From Anoplolepis gracilipes (taxonomy: Eukaryota > Arthropoda > Insecta > Hymenoptera > Formicidae), in the NCBI RefSeq assembly GCF_047496725.1, contig NC_132975.1:604001-668000 (forward strand): 64,000 nt of DNA, written 5' to 3'. Below, piece after piece: positions 23,333 through 35,448 of the stretch; within the stretch, counting starts at the first letter, position 1, and each line of letters starts with the position of its first letter. Below the pieces are notes generated by a model, which made no database searches, was not told where the DNA came from, and saw nothing but the letters and a program-made list of their open reading frames with translations. The position numbers were made by a program, and so were the translations under genes.

Positions 23333-23384
23333 TTTTTTTCATATGGAAAGCAGATTCTACTATTTACATATTTGCCCTTGATTA
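23333..23384. repeat. left arm of a widely spaced inverted repeat
   Basis: The 52-bp block with catatggaaagcagattct and tttgcccttgattaa recurs inverted at 25417-25469, essentially without change. The two arms enclose about 2 kb, including the piggyBac-type element. Confidence 0.85.
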
Positions 23385-23854
23385 AACATTTAGTATAACT
23401 ATTAAACCTGGTATGACCTTTTATAGATAATATAAAAGATTTGACAGGTGCATCGCATTATTAAAGCAAATAATGAGATGACTTTAATAATGTTTTCGTT
23501 ATAAATATAACCATTAATAATTAAATCGATTAAGTCGTTAACTAAAGATTGCAAAAAAAAGAAAAAAAAACATTAGCATTATTAGGTTTCTGATATCCAA
23601 AGTATGCATCAACAAGATATACTCACATTTACAGTATATCTTGTTATTTGAATATAAAATTGGCCATAAGGATGCTTGTGATGATTTAGCTAGTGGCAGG
23701 CCATCAATATTTATTATTAAGTTATCAGTTATATATTAAGTAAATCAGTTTAACTTAGCAACGCTAAGTTTTAAATTAATTTTTTTTTACTAGTATTAAT
23801 TTTTAATTTTTTATAAATTTTTAATTTTCTTTTTTAATTTTCTATTTGTATTAA

Positions 23855-24951
23855 CCCTCAGTTCCTAGACTGGGTCTGACAGACCCGGCACTTTTTTTCT
23901 CCTACCTGTAACTCTGTACTAAGAGGGATGGGGGGTACGGGCTAGGGGGGAAAAAACTTTGGCATACCCTCTACCACTCTGACACCCAAGCCGACTCGGT
24001 CCAGCCCCAGCTGCTGAGCAATGTGTATAGAAAAAAAACTTACGGGTCCCACGGACCCAGTCTAGGAAGAACGTTGCAAAAAGTGTAGTGTGCCGAAAAT
24101 TAAAAATAAGTTACTTAAGTTATAAGATAATCATATATCTATTCTCGTCTATGATTATCTTCTAATTTAAGTAACTTTTAAACAAAATGATAAAAGATCT
24201 TTTTTATTAATAAAATATAAAAAGAGTATTTAAAACAAAATATATATAACTTTATATATTTCAAAACATATTTCTTTGAAATTAAATAATTGTAACATAT
24301 ATAAATAATATATTAGCAAAATATAATTTTATTGAATACATTGAATTGTTATATTTACGATTGAAGTAAATATATATATTATTATAATATATATATATAT
24401 ATATTATTATAATATATATATTATTAATATTATATTTTTTAATGTTATATTTTATAAATATTATATTTAATTATATAAAAAATAAAAAATCAGACCTAAA
24501 CAATATTTTTTTCTAAACGAGAATGATCTAAATACAATAAAAAAGAATTATCAAAAAAAGGCTCAATTTACTGATTTTCATTTTGCAAAAAAATATGTTT
24601 TTTGAAATAAACCACAAAACGACTTTCACAGCCTTTTAAAGTACAACTCAAGACCTTTCGTTTGCCCATTAATAAAATTCTTTTATCTTGATTTGAATAG
24701 AGATATTTAATTTTGAAAAAAGTGTTTTTTTCAAAAAGTATTTTCATATTTTTCAAAATATCTAAAAAACTATTAAATTTGGAAAATTCTAAATTGCATA
24801 TTCTTTTTCTTGAGATTCTGGCGTTGAATTTGAAAAAAAAATTTTATTCTACGTTAATTTGATTCCGAGATACAAGCGTTTGAATATCGTTCGGGTCCCA
24901 CAGACCCAGTCTAAGAACAACGTAAAATTTCGATAGTCTAAGAACTGAGGG
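23855..24951. mobile_element. piggyBac-type non-autonomous element (1.1 kb, TTAA flanks)
   Basis: Ends CCCTCAGTTCCTAGACTGGG and (read inverted from the right) CCCTCAGTTCTTAGACT are flanked by TTAA at 23851-23854 and 24952-24955. TTAA target and CCCT ends fit piggyBac-like elements. Subterminal copies of a gggtc..gaccc palindromic motif occur near 23872-23893, 24034-24060 and 24893-24916. No transposase frame inside. Confidence 0.85.
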
Positions 24952-24955
24952 TTAA

Positions 24956-25416
24956 TTTTGTTTCTTTGTATTAATTTAAAAAATTTTTAATTAATAATTT
25001 CATATCAATGACATGTATACGTAAAAGTTAAATTAAACTAATTTTTTACTAAAAAAAGATCGAAATTTTTTCGCGAAAATCGTAATTTTTGATAAAATCG
25101 TATACAAATTTTTCAATTTTTGCTTTTCTTTGAATTTTTTTAGTTCAAATAGAAGGTAATTATATACAATTAAAGAAAATATTTGGTTTTTTCGTTTCAG
25201 ATAAAAATTACGACCGCCAGAGTGTACACAAAAAACATTTGGCGATACAAACGTGGCTCCATCTTTAAATTAAAAAATTAATATTTTTTAATGAAAAAAT
25301 AATTTTTAATATGTTGAAATATGCAATAAAGCAACCTTAAAATTTTAAAATGATTGATTATATAGTTGTTCAAAAAAAAATTACGCAAAATAAGGCTTCT
25401 AAACCAGGTTCCCTCC
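24956..25416. other. AT-rich, no gene seen
   Basis: Runs of A and T. Nothing beyond the start of the inverted repeat arm. Confidence 0.35.
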
Positions 25417-25469
25417 TTAATCAAGGGCAAATATGTAAATAGTAGAATCTGCTTTCCATATGAAAAAAA
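25417..25469. repeat. right arm of the widely spaced inverted repeat
   Basis: Reverse complement of 23333-23384. Confidence 0.85.
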
Positions 25470-25505
25470 ATAATTGTCAAAGACAGAAGAACATTATTAC
25501 TTACA

Positions 25506-26301
25506 ATGGGGCCTTTTATAAGAGAACTCGAAAAACATGTGGAGGAATGGAGACACGTAATTACTCTTGTTCGAAACAATGACAATGAAATGAAGACTTT
25601 TCCACGAATATCGATACCAAAATTTATTCGCGATCGGGAAGTAGGTATGCAAAATGTAGATGTGCAACATTTCACCCGCCAAGCTGAAGCTGTTGACTGT
25701 GACTGTGACTGTGTATGATTGCGATTATACAGAATGGCCGGACGATTTACAAAGAAAAATTTTCCGTGAAATTTGTAATAATTATAAATCACCTCTCGAG
25801 TATCCTAACGATGAACTTTATTCCAATGAACGCAGATTTACTCGATTTGTAGATTCAGAAGATTGTTGGATAGATCAATGTACCGTACCGCATATCATAC
25901 GAGTGAAATATATAAGCAAATAAGGGAATACGGATGTGGAACCAGTAGACGTTATCAGTGTATAGAATTCAATTATGGTTGGGTAGCTGAATGTATCCGC
26001 GCTTGTACATATCTGCTGTGTGTGTATATATCCCAACAGGTATAAACAATAAGTGTTTAGAATTTATACTTTCGGCTTTTTATCATAATATTTTGAGACT
26101 GATAAATTTAAGAAATTGTTTGTAGATAATCGACATGAACGTTTTGGATATTTGTGTACTTGTGGAAAGACTCTTGACTGTACATGTTTGGATAAATATA
26201 CATATCCAAACAAATATATGTTGTCACCACCATCACCGCAGTCGTCGCCACCTGATATCGAAATCAACATGAAGTCTGTAATTTCGACTTTGACAATGTG
26301 A
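25506..26301 (+). pseudogene. unrecognised coding remnant
   Basis: Three plus-strand pieces look protein-like: 25506-25718 (GPFIRELEKHVEEWRHVI, FPRISIPKFI), 25660-25923 (YTEWPDDLQRKIF, NELYSNERRFTRFVDSED after minor reading) and 25863-26043 (YGCGTSRRYQCIEFNYGW). A shift between them falls in a TGTGAC repeat near 25698-25713, and another near 25920. A fourth piece (26110-26300) contains CTCGKTLDCTCLDKY, rich in Cys, and a Pro/Ser tail. Residue use suggests a once-real protein with several Cys residues. I recognise no family and do not assign a function; host or viral origin are both open. Confidence 0.4.
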
Positions 26302-26930
26302 ATGATATTTGAAGTTAATATTGTAAGTATCTTTTAATGATGAAATGTATATACTAATAAGATTTGTTTTTTCCTGCAAATTATCCGCAAATGAATTCTC
26401 AGCATTGCCGTACATGGAAGGTACAAATTATATTCTATTTTATATTATATTATATTTTATATTTCGTATTTTTATATTTTATATTATATTATTAAATATT
26501 TTATATTTTTATTTGTTTAACTAACTGCCTTTGGTTTCTTCTTAATTTAAATTTTCATTTTTTTATTACATAACTATGTCAACATTATTATTAACAATTT
26601 TATTCGTTTGACTATCTACTTTGGTTTTTTTCTCAATTAAAAATTTTTTATTTTTATCATTTAACTTTATCAGCTTCCCAACCAGTGATGTTTAGACAAG
26701 AGTTATAAACTTATCTCCACTAACAAACGATAAGACAATTACTTTGGTCAAGAGTTTACTACTTTGCATTTTGGACCCATATTCTCTTTCCAACAATGTG
26801 TCAACGTTACAATATTTATGTAATTACTGAATTGCGTTCTTATGACTGTAACTTTTTGTTCTATACTTATATCTGTCTTTTATACGATTGTATTTAGATT
26901 TATTATACTGATTGCATTTCGATTAATTTT
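26302..26930. other. AT-rich sequence leading to a Penelope-type 3' motif
   Basis: No gene. Repeated tatattttatatt words at 26430-26510; two parallel stretches (26515-26560 and 26595-26660) with taactg/actatct and ttggttt. Confidence 0.35.
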
Positions 26931-26933
26931 GCG

Positions 26934-26970
26934 CTGAAGATGGCCTAAAGAGAAGGCCGAAACGTACGTC
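26934..26970 (+). ncRNA. hammerhead-like motif in Penelope-type 3' region (2)
   Basis: CTGAAGA (26934-26940), one base, a five-pair stem GGCCT/AGGCC, then GAAACGTACGTC. Position 7 of the hammerhead core is free, so CTGAAGA fits CUGANGA, and CGTACG with UC after it fits a minimal stem III and cleavage site. The extra base before stem II departs from the canonical core. Confidence 0.5.
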
Positions 26971-27126
26971 TCATCTTATGTCAAACCAATTTAAATTTAT
27001 TTTAATTTTGTTGTTTGAATGAATACAGATTAAAAAATTGCGTTTCACCAACTGCGACTGATTCGTTGCGATTGCCTCCTTTTTTCCCAAATTTATAATT
27101 TTATATTTTATATTTTTAATTTTAGA

Positions 27127-27154
27127 ACACATACACACACGCGCACACACACAC

Positions 27155-27180
<26 letters not shown>
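27127..27180. repeat. (CA)n microsatellite
   Basis: CA run with a few CG and TA interruptions. Confidence 0.9.
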
Positions 27181-27185
<5 letters not shown>

Positions 27186-27599
27186 TGAATAAAAATTATG
27201 TTAAACATGTATATTGCTTGCGTCTTCTTCAATCAATCCTATCCTTATTCCACCACATATTATATAATTAATAATAATGATAATAATAATAATAATAATA
27301 ATTTTACTAGCTCTTTAGGCCCATAAGTTTGGCTACCTTGTATTTTTTTAGAAAACCAAGCATGTAAAATAAATTTCTTTTGAAAGACAAGAAATATAAG
27401 ATAATAAATTTCCAAGTTGAATACTGAATTTTGAGATTATAATTTAATATAATAAATTTAATATAAAAAATTTACTTTCCGCGTACGTCTTTAGCCTCCG
27501 TCTTAACGCGCTTCTGCTATTCTTTCCCCTTATCCTTCTTTCTCTCTCACACTATCTTTCTATTGTAATCTTCTCCTTTTCCCATCACGTGCGCTCTTT
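27181..27599. other. no gene seen
   Basis: AT-rich, with a short (AAT)n near 27270-27300, changing at about 27480 to a C/T-rich leader of the minisatellite. Confidence 0.4.
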
Positions 27600-28318
27600 T
27601 TGTTCTACGCTATGCTAAACGCATATAGCGCTCACCTTTTCCCACCACATCATGCTCTCCTTATCCTATTCTATACCACACGTCTATCGCGCCGTCTCTT
27701 TCTATCGCGTTGCGAAGGCCTATCGCGCCGTCTCTCTCTATCCATCTCCCTACTCGCGGACCCATCGGTTACACCGCGGACCTCTCTTTCCTCTCCGCAA
27801 ACCCCTCGTCTACCGGCCGCGTCGCGGACCTCTCTCCTTTCCGCAAACCCCTTGCCTACCGGTTGTGTCGCGGACCTCTCTCTCCTAACCGCTAACCCCT
27901 CGTCTACCGGCTGCGTCGCGGACCTCTCTCTCCTCTCCGCAAACCCCTCGTCTACCGGCTGCGTCGCGGACCTCTTTCTCCTCTCCGCAAACCTCTCGCC
28001 TACCGGCCGCGTCGCGGACCTGCAGCTGTGTCGCAGACCTCTCTCTCCTCTCCGCTGTTCCCTCGTCTACAAACCGCGCCGCAAACCTTTTCCCCTCTCC
28101 GCGTACCCTTCATCTACAAACCGCGTCGCGAACCTCTCCCCCTCTCCGCGTACCCCTCGTTTACAAACCGCGCCGCAGACCTACAGCTATGTCGCGGACC
28201 TCTCCCCTTCTCCGCGTACCCCTCGTCTACAAACCGCGCCGCGGACCTGCGTGACGTTATCCCCCTCGCGCCCGCGCTTCTCCCCCGCCCCCGCACCCCC
28301 CTCCAGCTCCTAGATTAG
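27600..28318 (+). repeat. GC-rich 48-bp minisatellite with an open reading frame through it
   Basis: From about 27774 to 28250 a unit of about 48 bp (gcggacctctctcctctccgc, then aaacccctcgtctaccgg) recurs about ten times with drift, including two short 19-bp inserts (ctgcagctgtgtcgc type). The later units carry cgtacccctcgtctacaaa instead. Because 48 is a multiple of three, one frame stays open for 237 codons (27600-28313) and gives a 16-residue motif of the form VADLSLLSANPSSTGC. Other frames are open too, so coding is not shown. The composition is unlike the surroundings. Confidence 0.8.
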
Positions 28319-28811
28319 AACCGGCCCTAACACACTACTTTTTAAGATGTCTTAGCAATTTTAGGATGTCTTTTAGACGTCATTAAGACGACATACTGTT
28401 GTCTGGGTAGAAACGAAAAGTTAAAATTTCTTATCCTTGAATACTTAATTAATAAGAATTTTTAACTTTTTTGTTTCTGTCTTACTAAAACAAAAATTAT
28501 ATGATTGATTCCCTGAAAAATTATCGCCAAAATTTTCAATGCGATTAATCACAGATGACAAATCGATGAATATAGGTTGTCATCAAGTTGCTGTCAAGTC
28601 TCTTGTTTGCTGATAGCAATCGATGTTACCATATTGCTATCAGTTTGCTGTTCTGAGAATTAGAAATCACGCAAGCTCAACCCGACAACCATAATGCTGT
28701 CGCACCTTGTCCCTAGTGTTTCAAAATTAGTTGCTGCAACGGTTATCGGCAACATGATTGCAAAATCGGAACATTTGGCTATCTGAGTTTAATGGTAAAT
28801 AAATTTAAACC
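28319..28811. other. no gene seen; degraded repeat words
   Basis: At 28335-28420 words such as aagatgtctt and ttttagacgtc recur, resembling the element at 37777-38425. Otherwise AT-rich. Confidence 0.35.
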
Positions 28812-28955
28812 TGATTCTACAATAACTGTCAGGAGTAAGATGTTAAAAGCGTAACCAATCAGAGAATAAATAATTGATTTATTCTTTTCTAAATTCAATT
28901 GTAAATTGGTCAACTCTTGCGACATTCCACTCCCAACAGTCATTGTACAACCAGC
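28812..28955. repeat. foldback MITE, about 144 bp
   Basis: Left ctgattctacaataactgtc and right gacagt-like/attgtacaaccag (read inverted) pair, with aaccaatc..aattggt pairing further in. Confidence 0.6.
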
Positions 28956-29230
28956 CTAATTGATAATTTTAACCAATCAAAACTTATAGCATAAAAATTG
29001 ACTTTGACTTTAAAGATCAACGTTTCCAACAGGAAGTTAAAACTTTGAATTATACATTATATATGACAATATATTCTGTCAAGTATATGGTCATCAGCTC
29101 ATACATATTATACAGTTGCACCCAGAATCGTTTATTAAGCGATTAGTAAGTGGCTGTTTGTAATAACGTAGTTTTTATAATTCATGAAAAAATCATGAAA
29201 CTATTGTATAAAAACTTTTGCGTGCGTATG

Positions 29231-29263
<33 letters not shown>

Positions 29264-29716
29264 GTGTGTATATAATATATACACACACACACACACGCTT
29301 GAAGACGGATTCTCTGACCAATTTGAACGATTTTTCCTTAACAAAATTCTTGAGACCTAAAAAATTTTCAAGTTGTAAACAATTAAAAAGAAGAGTATCA
29401 CAAACAACTTTATAGAGTTTAAAGGGTAACATAATTATATTCTTCAGTTAACATTAGTTAACTTTAATAAAATTTTAATATTTTTAAAATTCAGTTATAA
29501 AAATAGAAAGTTTGCAAAAATAATGACTTCCTTCAACATTTTTGTTGAAGAAAAATCGTCTTTATATTGGTCAAAAAATCCCGCTTTGATAAGATTATGG
29601 TGAGACACTATATATAAATCTTGAATAGTTAGCATTTAATCACTGATTTTTGTTTCTAAATACATCTAATGTTATACATAATTAGATTACAGAAAGAGCT
29701 CCGAATTATTAAATAT
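28956..29716. other. AT-rich, no gene seen
   Basis: Contains TA and CA dinucleotide runs at 29228-29297. No coding stretch recognised. Confidence 0.35.
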
Positions 29717-29761
29717 AAATAAGTGAATACGAAAGAGGCAATAGGAGCGAGAAGATGTGAA
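29717..29761. repeat. 45-bp inverted flank of Penelope element 3, left copy
   Basis: The block ataagtgaatacgaaagagg..gcgagaagatgtgaa recurs inverted at 31883-31927 with one difference, so the element is bracketed by it. Confidence 0.9.
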
Positions 29762-31290
29762 GGTAATTTACCGCGAGCATATGAGTTACCCAAAATCCAT
29801 AAGATTAACATCCCTTACAGGTTGATTGTATCATCTATCAATAGCCCATTATACAACTTAGCCAGTTGGTTACAGAAAATCATGTACGACAGCTTCCCGA
29901 AACCGAATAGCCATATTGCAAATAGTTTCGATCTAGTCAACAAATTATCTAATTTACATATTGATAATGATTATGAGTTATTTTCGCTAGATGTAATCTC
30001 ACTGTTCACTAACATCCCGATCAATTTAACAGTAGAAAGCATATCAAAGAGATGGCAATATATTACAAAAAATTGCAACATCCCGGAACCAGAATTTTTA
30101 ACAGCAATAAACTTAGTCTTAAACTCTACATACTTTGTTTTCAATAGCAAATTTTACCAACAAACTTTTGGCACACCAATGGGCTCCCCACTCTCTCCAA
30201 TCATCGCCGACATAGTCCTACAAGACATAGAGGAGAAAGCATTGAGGTTATTGAATTTTACCCCTCCCATTTACTTTAGATACGTAGACGACATATTAAT
30301 ATCGGTACCTCCAAAATTTATTGACCAGACAGTGACAATTTTTAATTCTTTCCATAACAGAGTACAGTTCACAGTGGAAAAAAATGTCCACAACAAAATT
30401 AACTTTTTAGACCTCACACTTATTTTAACTAATAACCATCTAATATTTGACTGGTACCACAAGAACACGTTCTCGGGTAAATATCTCAATTTTCATTCCC
30501 AACATCCTAACAACCAAAAAAAAGGCACTATAATAGGCTTAATCGATAGAGTATTCTTATTATCACATTCCATGTTCCATGAAAAGAATATCAAATTTAT
30601 AATAAAGATTTTATTGGATAACTCCTATCCAAGCGATTTTATATTCAAAACAATTAACAACCGTATAAAGTTTTTAATTAACAATAGACCATCCGACAGA
30701 AAATCACAAACACCCAATAATAACTCATACTTCACAATTTCATATTTACATTCAGTAACTGATAAAATAAAGAATGCTCTAAAAGATGTCGACATCAAAT
30801 TAGCCTACTACAGCATAAACAAAAATAACAAATTTATTAAGACACATAAAGATCCTATTCCCATGAAAACAAACGTGGTATATAAAATTAATTGTCTAAA
30901 TTGCGACGCTTCATATGTTGGCCAAACAGGTAGGAAACTGAATACTAGGATAAAAGAACATAAGACCAACATAATGAAGCCCGGTAACAACAAATCAATA
31001 ATCACTGACCACCGCCTAACATACAATCATGACTTTGACTGAGACAATGCACAAATACTAGACAATGAGCCCTATTATACAAAAAGACTGATATCTGAAA
31101 TGTTACACATCAAACGACAAATAAACAGCATAAATTTACAAACAGATACAGAATGTTTGCCAGCTATTTATGAGGATATAATAAACTGCCTAAGATCTAA
31201 TGTCACCTATCTAACTCTTTCCATTTTAAATGTATTTTTCGCCCTTGAGCTCATTACCATCTGTACCTTCGGCATAACCACACGTTAGAT
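29717..31290 (+). pseudogene. Penelope-like element 3: RT and GIY-YIG, nearly open but 5'-truncated
   Basis: A single frame (29723-31042) covers most of the protein. The first 13 codons belong to flanking sequence, then LPRAYELPKIHKINIPYRLI, LDVISLFTNIPINL, GTPMGSPLSPIIADIV, the catalytic YVDDILI (about 30280), the linker FDWYHKNTFSGKYLNFHS, and GIY-YIG motifs NVVYKINC and ASYVGQTGRKLNTRIKEH. A TGA at 31040-31042 stands where related copies have Trp (DFDWDN). After it the frame continues to about 31190 with ISEMLHIKRQ and LPAIYEDI. The N-terminal third is missing, as expected from incomplete target-primed copying. It is the best-kept Penelope copy in the window. Confidence 0.9.
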
Positions 31291-31747
31291 ATTAGTTGCG
31301 CGATATATATACTATAGATTCAACAACACGCAAACGGAATGCATATCCCATAAGCTTTTTCTGAGTTACCACCATTATACATAAAGTAGCGGTAAATAAC
31401 TTTATTACAAACAGGTATTTATTATACTCATTTTATTAATACAGACTTAACCCCTCAATCTAACTGCATACCTCCCGCGGTCTGGAAACCTCGGAGAATT
31501 GCCTCACTGGATTATTATGCAAGCCGTACAACAAAAGAGCTGAACAAGTTAGGTCGTTTTATATATATGTAATTTGTATAACTAACATGCGACAAATATG
31601 TACAACTGCTCTAAGGCATTGATCCATTTAATCATGCGAATACGATCACGATTTTTAGTTTACACATTGCTTACGCCTTAATTAAACGATGCGTTCTCAT
31701 TAACCTCATTTCTATCTATTTATAATTTACTCATTTTATATATTATG

Positions 31748-31782
31748 CTGAAGAGGATTCAAAACATGAATCGAAATGTTCA
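31748..31782 (+). ncRNA. hammerhead-like motif in Penelope 3' region (3)
   Basis: CTGAAGA (31748-31754), one base, stem GATTC/GAATC, then GAAATGTTCA. Same layout as the motifs at 14777 and 26934, about 460 bp past the end of Penelope element 3. Confidence 0.5.
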
Positions 31783-31882
31783 GTTTTTTATTACAATTTC
31801 CGGCTTTTTATAGAATGTTACTAATGTAATTAATATTAATATACCTGTGACACATTACCTATATAAAAAACTTATAATTTGA

Positions 31883-31927
31883 TTCACATCTCCTCGCTCC
31901 TATTGCCTCTTTCGTATTCACTTATTT
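31883..31927. repeat. 45-bp inverted flank of Penelope element 3, right copy
   Basis: Reverse complement of 29717-29761 with a single mismatch. Confidence 0.9.
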
Positions 31928-31959
31928 ATACATAATTACCAATCGGGTTTTAGTATTTA

Positions 31960-34893
31960 CAATTTGAACTAAACATGTGTCAATATTTCTATTTACTTAG
32001 GATTTAATGCCTGAAAAGGTAAAAGAAATAATGTCCAAAAGCTTTTGAAGAGAAAAGAATATTCTGCATCAATTCAAAGCTTTGCTCTAACGTTATATTT
32101 TTACTCACTAAAAGTATATAATTATATAAGGAAAACCTGGGATAAACTTTTGCCAGCCCCTTCAACTATAAGACAGTGGTATCGTGCTGTTGACGGGTCC
32201 TCCGGTTTCACAAGAAAAGCTTTAGAAGCTATATCATTGCGTTATAAAGATTCAAAACCTACCATTATTAATTTAGTAACAGATGAAATGTCTATTAGAG
32301 AACAAGTTATCTATGACAAAGAAAAATTTTACGGTAATATAAGTTACGGCACTTTAAAAAATTCCTATCACAATAATAACAATGTTCCTACAGCTAAAAA
32401 CGCCTTAATGTTTATGGCAGTATCATTGAACGATAGCTGGAAAGTTCCTATTGGATATTTTTTAATTAACAGTTTAAATAACGTTGAACGAGCAAATTTA
32501 ATGACACTTGCTTTACAAAAATTACATAATAGTAAATGTAAAGTTTATTCAATAACATTTTGACGGGGCTTCTTCAAACATCTCTATGTGCACAGATTTA
32601 GATGCTAATTTTTCATTATGGACCGAAATTCAAGCCTTATTTTCTAAATCCTATAACGAAAGAAGAATGTTTCGTTTTATTCGATTTTTGCCACATGATA
32701 AAATTGATAAGAAACACTAGGAGATAAAAAAATTTTGAAAACTCGCGATGGGAACATTATTTCATGGGAACATATTAAAAAATTGTACGAATTCCAAAAG
32801 AATGAAGGTCTAAGAACTGCCAATAAATTGACGAATATACACATACAGTACGAAAATAATAAGATGAATGTGAAATTAGCGATGCAAACTCTCAGCAATA
32901 GTGTTTATAAATCCTTCATTTTCTTAATAAACTTCCCCGATGAAAATGTTCGAGTAAAGTTTCAAGATTGCTTTGAGACAGTTAATTTTTGTTTACAATT
33001 TAATAATATAGGAGATATGCTAAATTGTAAAAACAAATTTGCTAAAGATAATTTCAACACTCCCTTAACCGAAGAGAATTTTCTTACTTTGCAAATGCAA
33101 GCGAAAAATTTTGAAGAATGGATTACTTCATTGTGAAAATGGCGTACCTATTTTAAATACTAATAGAAAAACAGACTTTCTTAGGATTATTATTTGTTTG
33201 AGAAATATTTTTCCATTGTTTGAAAAATTGAAGAAATTGCAAATGTCATATTTGTTAACGTATAAATTATCACAAGATTATATAGAAACATTCTTCAGCG
33301 CAATAAGGGCACGTGGAGGATTCAATAACAACCCCAATGCACTGCAACTTAAAAGTGCTTATAGGCGTTTATTGATTCATTATGAAGTTCGCGAATTTGA
33401 AAATGGTAATTGTCTTTTCGACGAAATCGAAATTTTGCATATTATATCTCGATCTAAAAATTTGATATGCCCGATTAAGAATGTGAAAAATTTAGATCAA
33501 ACTTCTACGTTGGATCATCAATATAACATCATTATGAGATTTGACTCCATACGTTGAAAGTACCCATACGGAACAAAAACCTCTAATGGATGTGCACTAA
33601 ACGTCTACCATAGAGATTCGAAACCTCCATTAGATGTTCATGAAACGTCCCATAAACATCTACTAGACATCCATAGTTCTGCATTTTATACCCTCATTCG
33701 ACATCCATTAGACGTATTCATAGATGTCATATATACGTTATATGGAGTAATTATAGATTGTTTATTCACAAATCTAATAAAATAATGCATATATGTATAT
33801 AATTTTGAGTTTAAAAAATTAATGTATTTTTAATTTTAGATATTAGAAATTTCGACTTTATGCTTCAAATAGACAATAAAACGGACTACTTCCAATTTAT
33901 CAGACCAGATGAAAATTTTCATCATGTTCTGAATCTTTTGTCGAGATTATATCAGAAGTTAAACTGACAAAAAAAAACATACTTTAAATTATACTTTTAG
34001 TAGTACCTGTTCTGTTAGGCTTTATATACATGTTATGAAAACTTGAATACGAGTTATAGTTCAGAGCACGCCACGTAGCGGCAAACAAAGGAACACGTAT
34101 ATTATAAAATAGATCTTTTTTATCTTGTCGAAAGGATGATCAAAAAGACATCTTTTCGTCAACTAAAATTAATTATGACTTTTAGAAGACATCTTTCAGA
34201 CATCTATCAAAAAATGACTTTTTTTGTAGGTAGAAAGATATATGTATGTAAAAATCTATCATATATCCATAACAGATGTCCAGTAGACATCCATGATGGA
34301 TTTGTAGATGACATCTACCATGGAGGTAATATGGATTTCTATTAGATATCTAGTCAATATCCACCATGGACATAGATGTCGTATGGAGTTATGGAGGTTG
34401 TATGAATGTCCATTGGATGTTAAGTTCCGTGAGGGTATAGTTGAATATATCGCTGGATTCATAAGTTATAAACTTCAACGAATAGTTATAAGTGTCACGT
34501 CTGTAAAAATCAATTAATTGGAACTGACATGCTAATTCTATGTCAATTAAAAAATCGAGGACTTTATTTAGAGCCATCAAAAAATGTTTGCTCAATTTGT
34601 AAAATATCGGAAAAAATTATTAGAAAACATTCTAATAAGTTGTTTAAAATCAATATAAAGCAATATTTAATTTAAGAAATTTTCCGTCGAATAGGCATGC
34701 CGTTTTCAAATGAGACGATGGACAAACACGTATGTACACAAAGTATTCTAGACAATCATAGAACTCAGTTATGTAAATATATCATAGAATTATATATTAA
34801 CACAAGACTTTTTAATGAAGCTAAAAATATTTCTGAAAAAGATAAATATATTCGAACTAAATTTACGAAACTTGTTTTATTTAACAATAAGTA
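31960..34893 (+). pseudogene. P-element/THAP9-like transposase remnant 1
   Basis: Plus-strand pieces match the P/THAP9 transposase. FALTLYFYSLKVYNYIRKTW and PSTIRQWYRAVDG start the catalytic part (32080). VTDEMSIREQ carries the first Asp (32280), and DGASSN (32560) follows after a frameshift. KMNVKLAMQTLS and DMLNCKNKFAKDNF come next, then LLTYKLSQDYIETFFSAIR (33260) with the late Glu. The C-terminus is at 34697-34893 (LDNHRTQLCKYIIELYINT). Breaks include a TGA at 32046, shifts near 32560 and 33110, and an 873-bp MITE (33563-34435) inserted before the C-terminus. No THAP finger lies directly upstream; a Penelope element occupies that place. It cannot encode an active transposase. Confidence 0.88.
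33563..34435. mobile_element. MITE, 873 bp, TA-flanked, inserted in the P-like remnant
   Basis: Ends CCCATACGGAAC and (inverted) CCCTCACGGAAC are flanked by TA at 33561-33562 and 34436-34437. Inside, the ends carry many tccattagatgt / atccatgatgga words, inverted between the halves. Size, TA target and lack of coding suggest a Tc1/mariner-type MITE. Confidence 0.75.
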
Positions 34894-35448
34894 ATAAATG
34901 TATTTTTATAAAAAAAAATAGAAAAATAAAAACTGTTGTAAAACATTGTTGTTAATTTTCTTTTTAAAATAATTGTTAGAAAACCTCCAAATTTATGTAT
35001 AAAATGCTTCTTAAGGAATCAAATTTCATTTTAGAAACTTGCATAAATTTCTTGACACAAAGTTATAAATAAAAATTGACATAATATTTACAAATTACCT
35101 TTTCAAATTTAAGTATACGTAAACCATCGATAACATTTTTTATTAACATACTTTATTATGTTTACAAAATCGAATGATTGGAAAGTATCCGCGCAGATAG
35201 GTGAGAGTCTATTGACCACGTTGCCAATAGGCCAGTTTAAAATGAGGCTCTCTGATTGATTAATCGTTGCTGATGACCCTAGGCATCGGTCGATATAAAT
35301 GGCTGTAGTCAATCGTGACGTGGTCAAACGGGACGCTCCCGCGCAGATACACTTCAGCTATACATTATGTAATAAGAGAATCATGAACTATTCTATTATA
35401 TATTTATTATTATTATAATTCAGCAAAAATTATAATTTAACATATATA
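34894..35448. other. no gene seen
   Basis: AT-rich 3' flank of the P-like remnant. A GC-richer patch at 35190-35350 contains the word cgcgcagata twice (35193, 35341). Confidence 0.35.
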
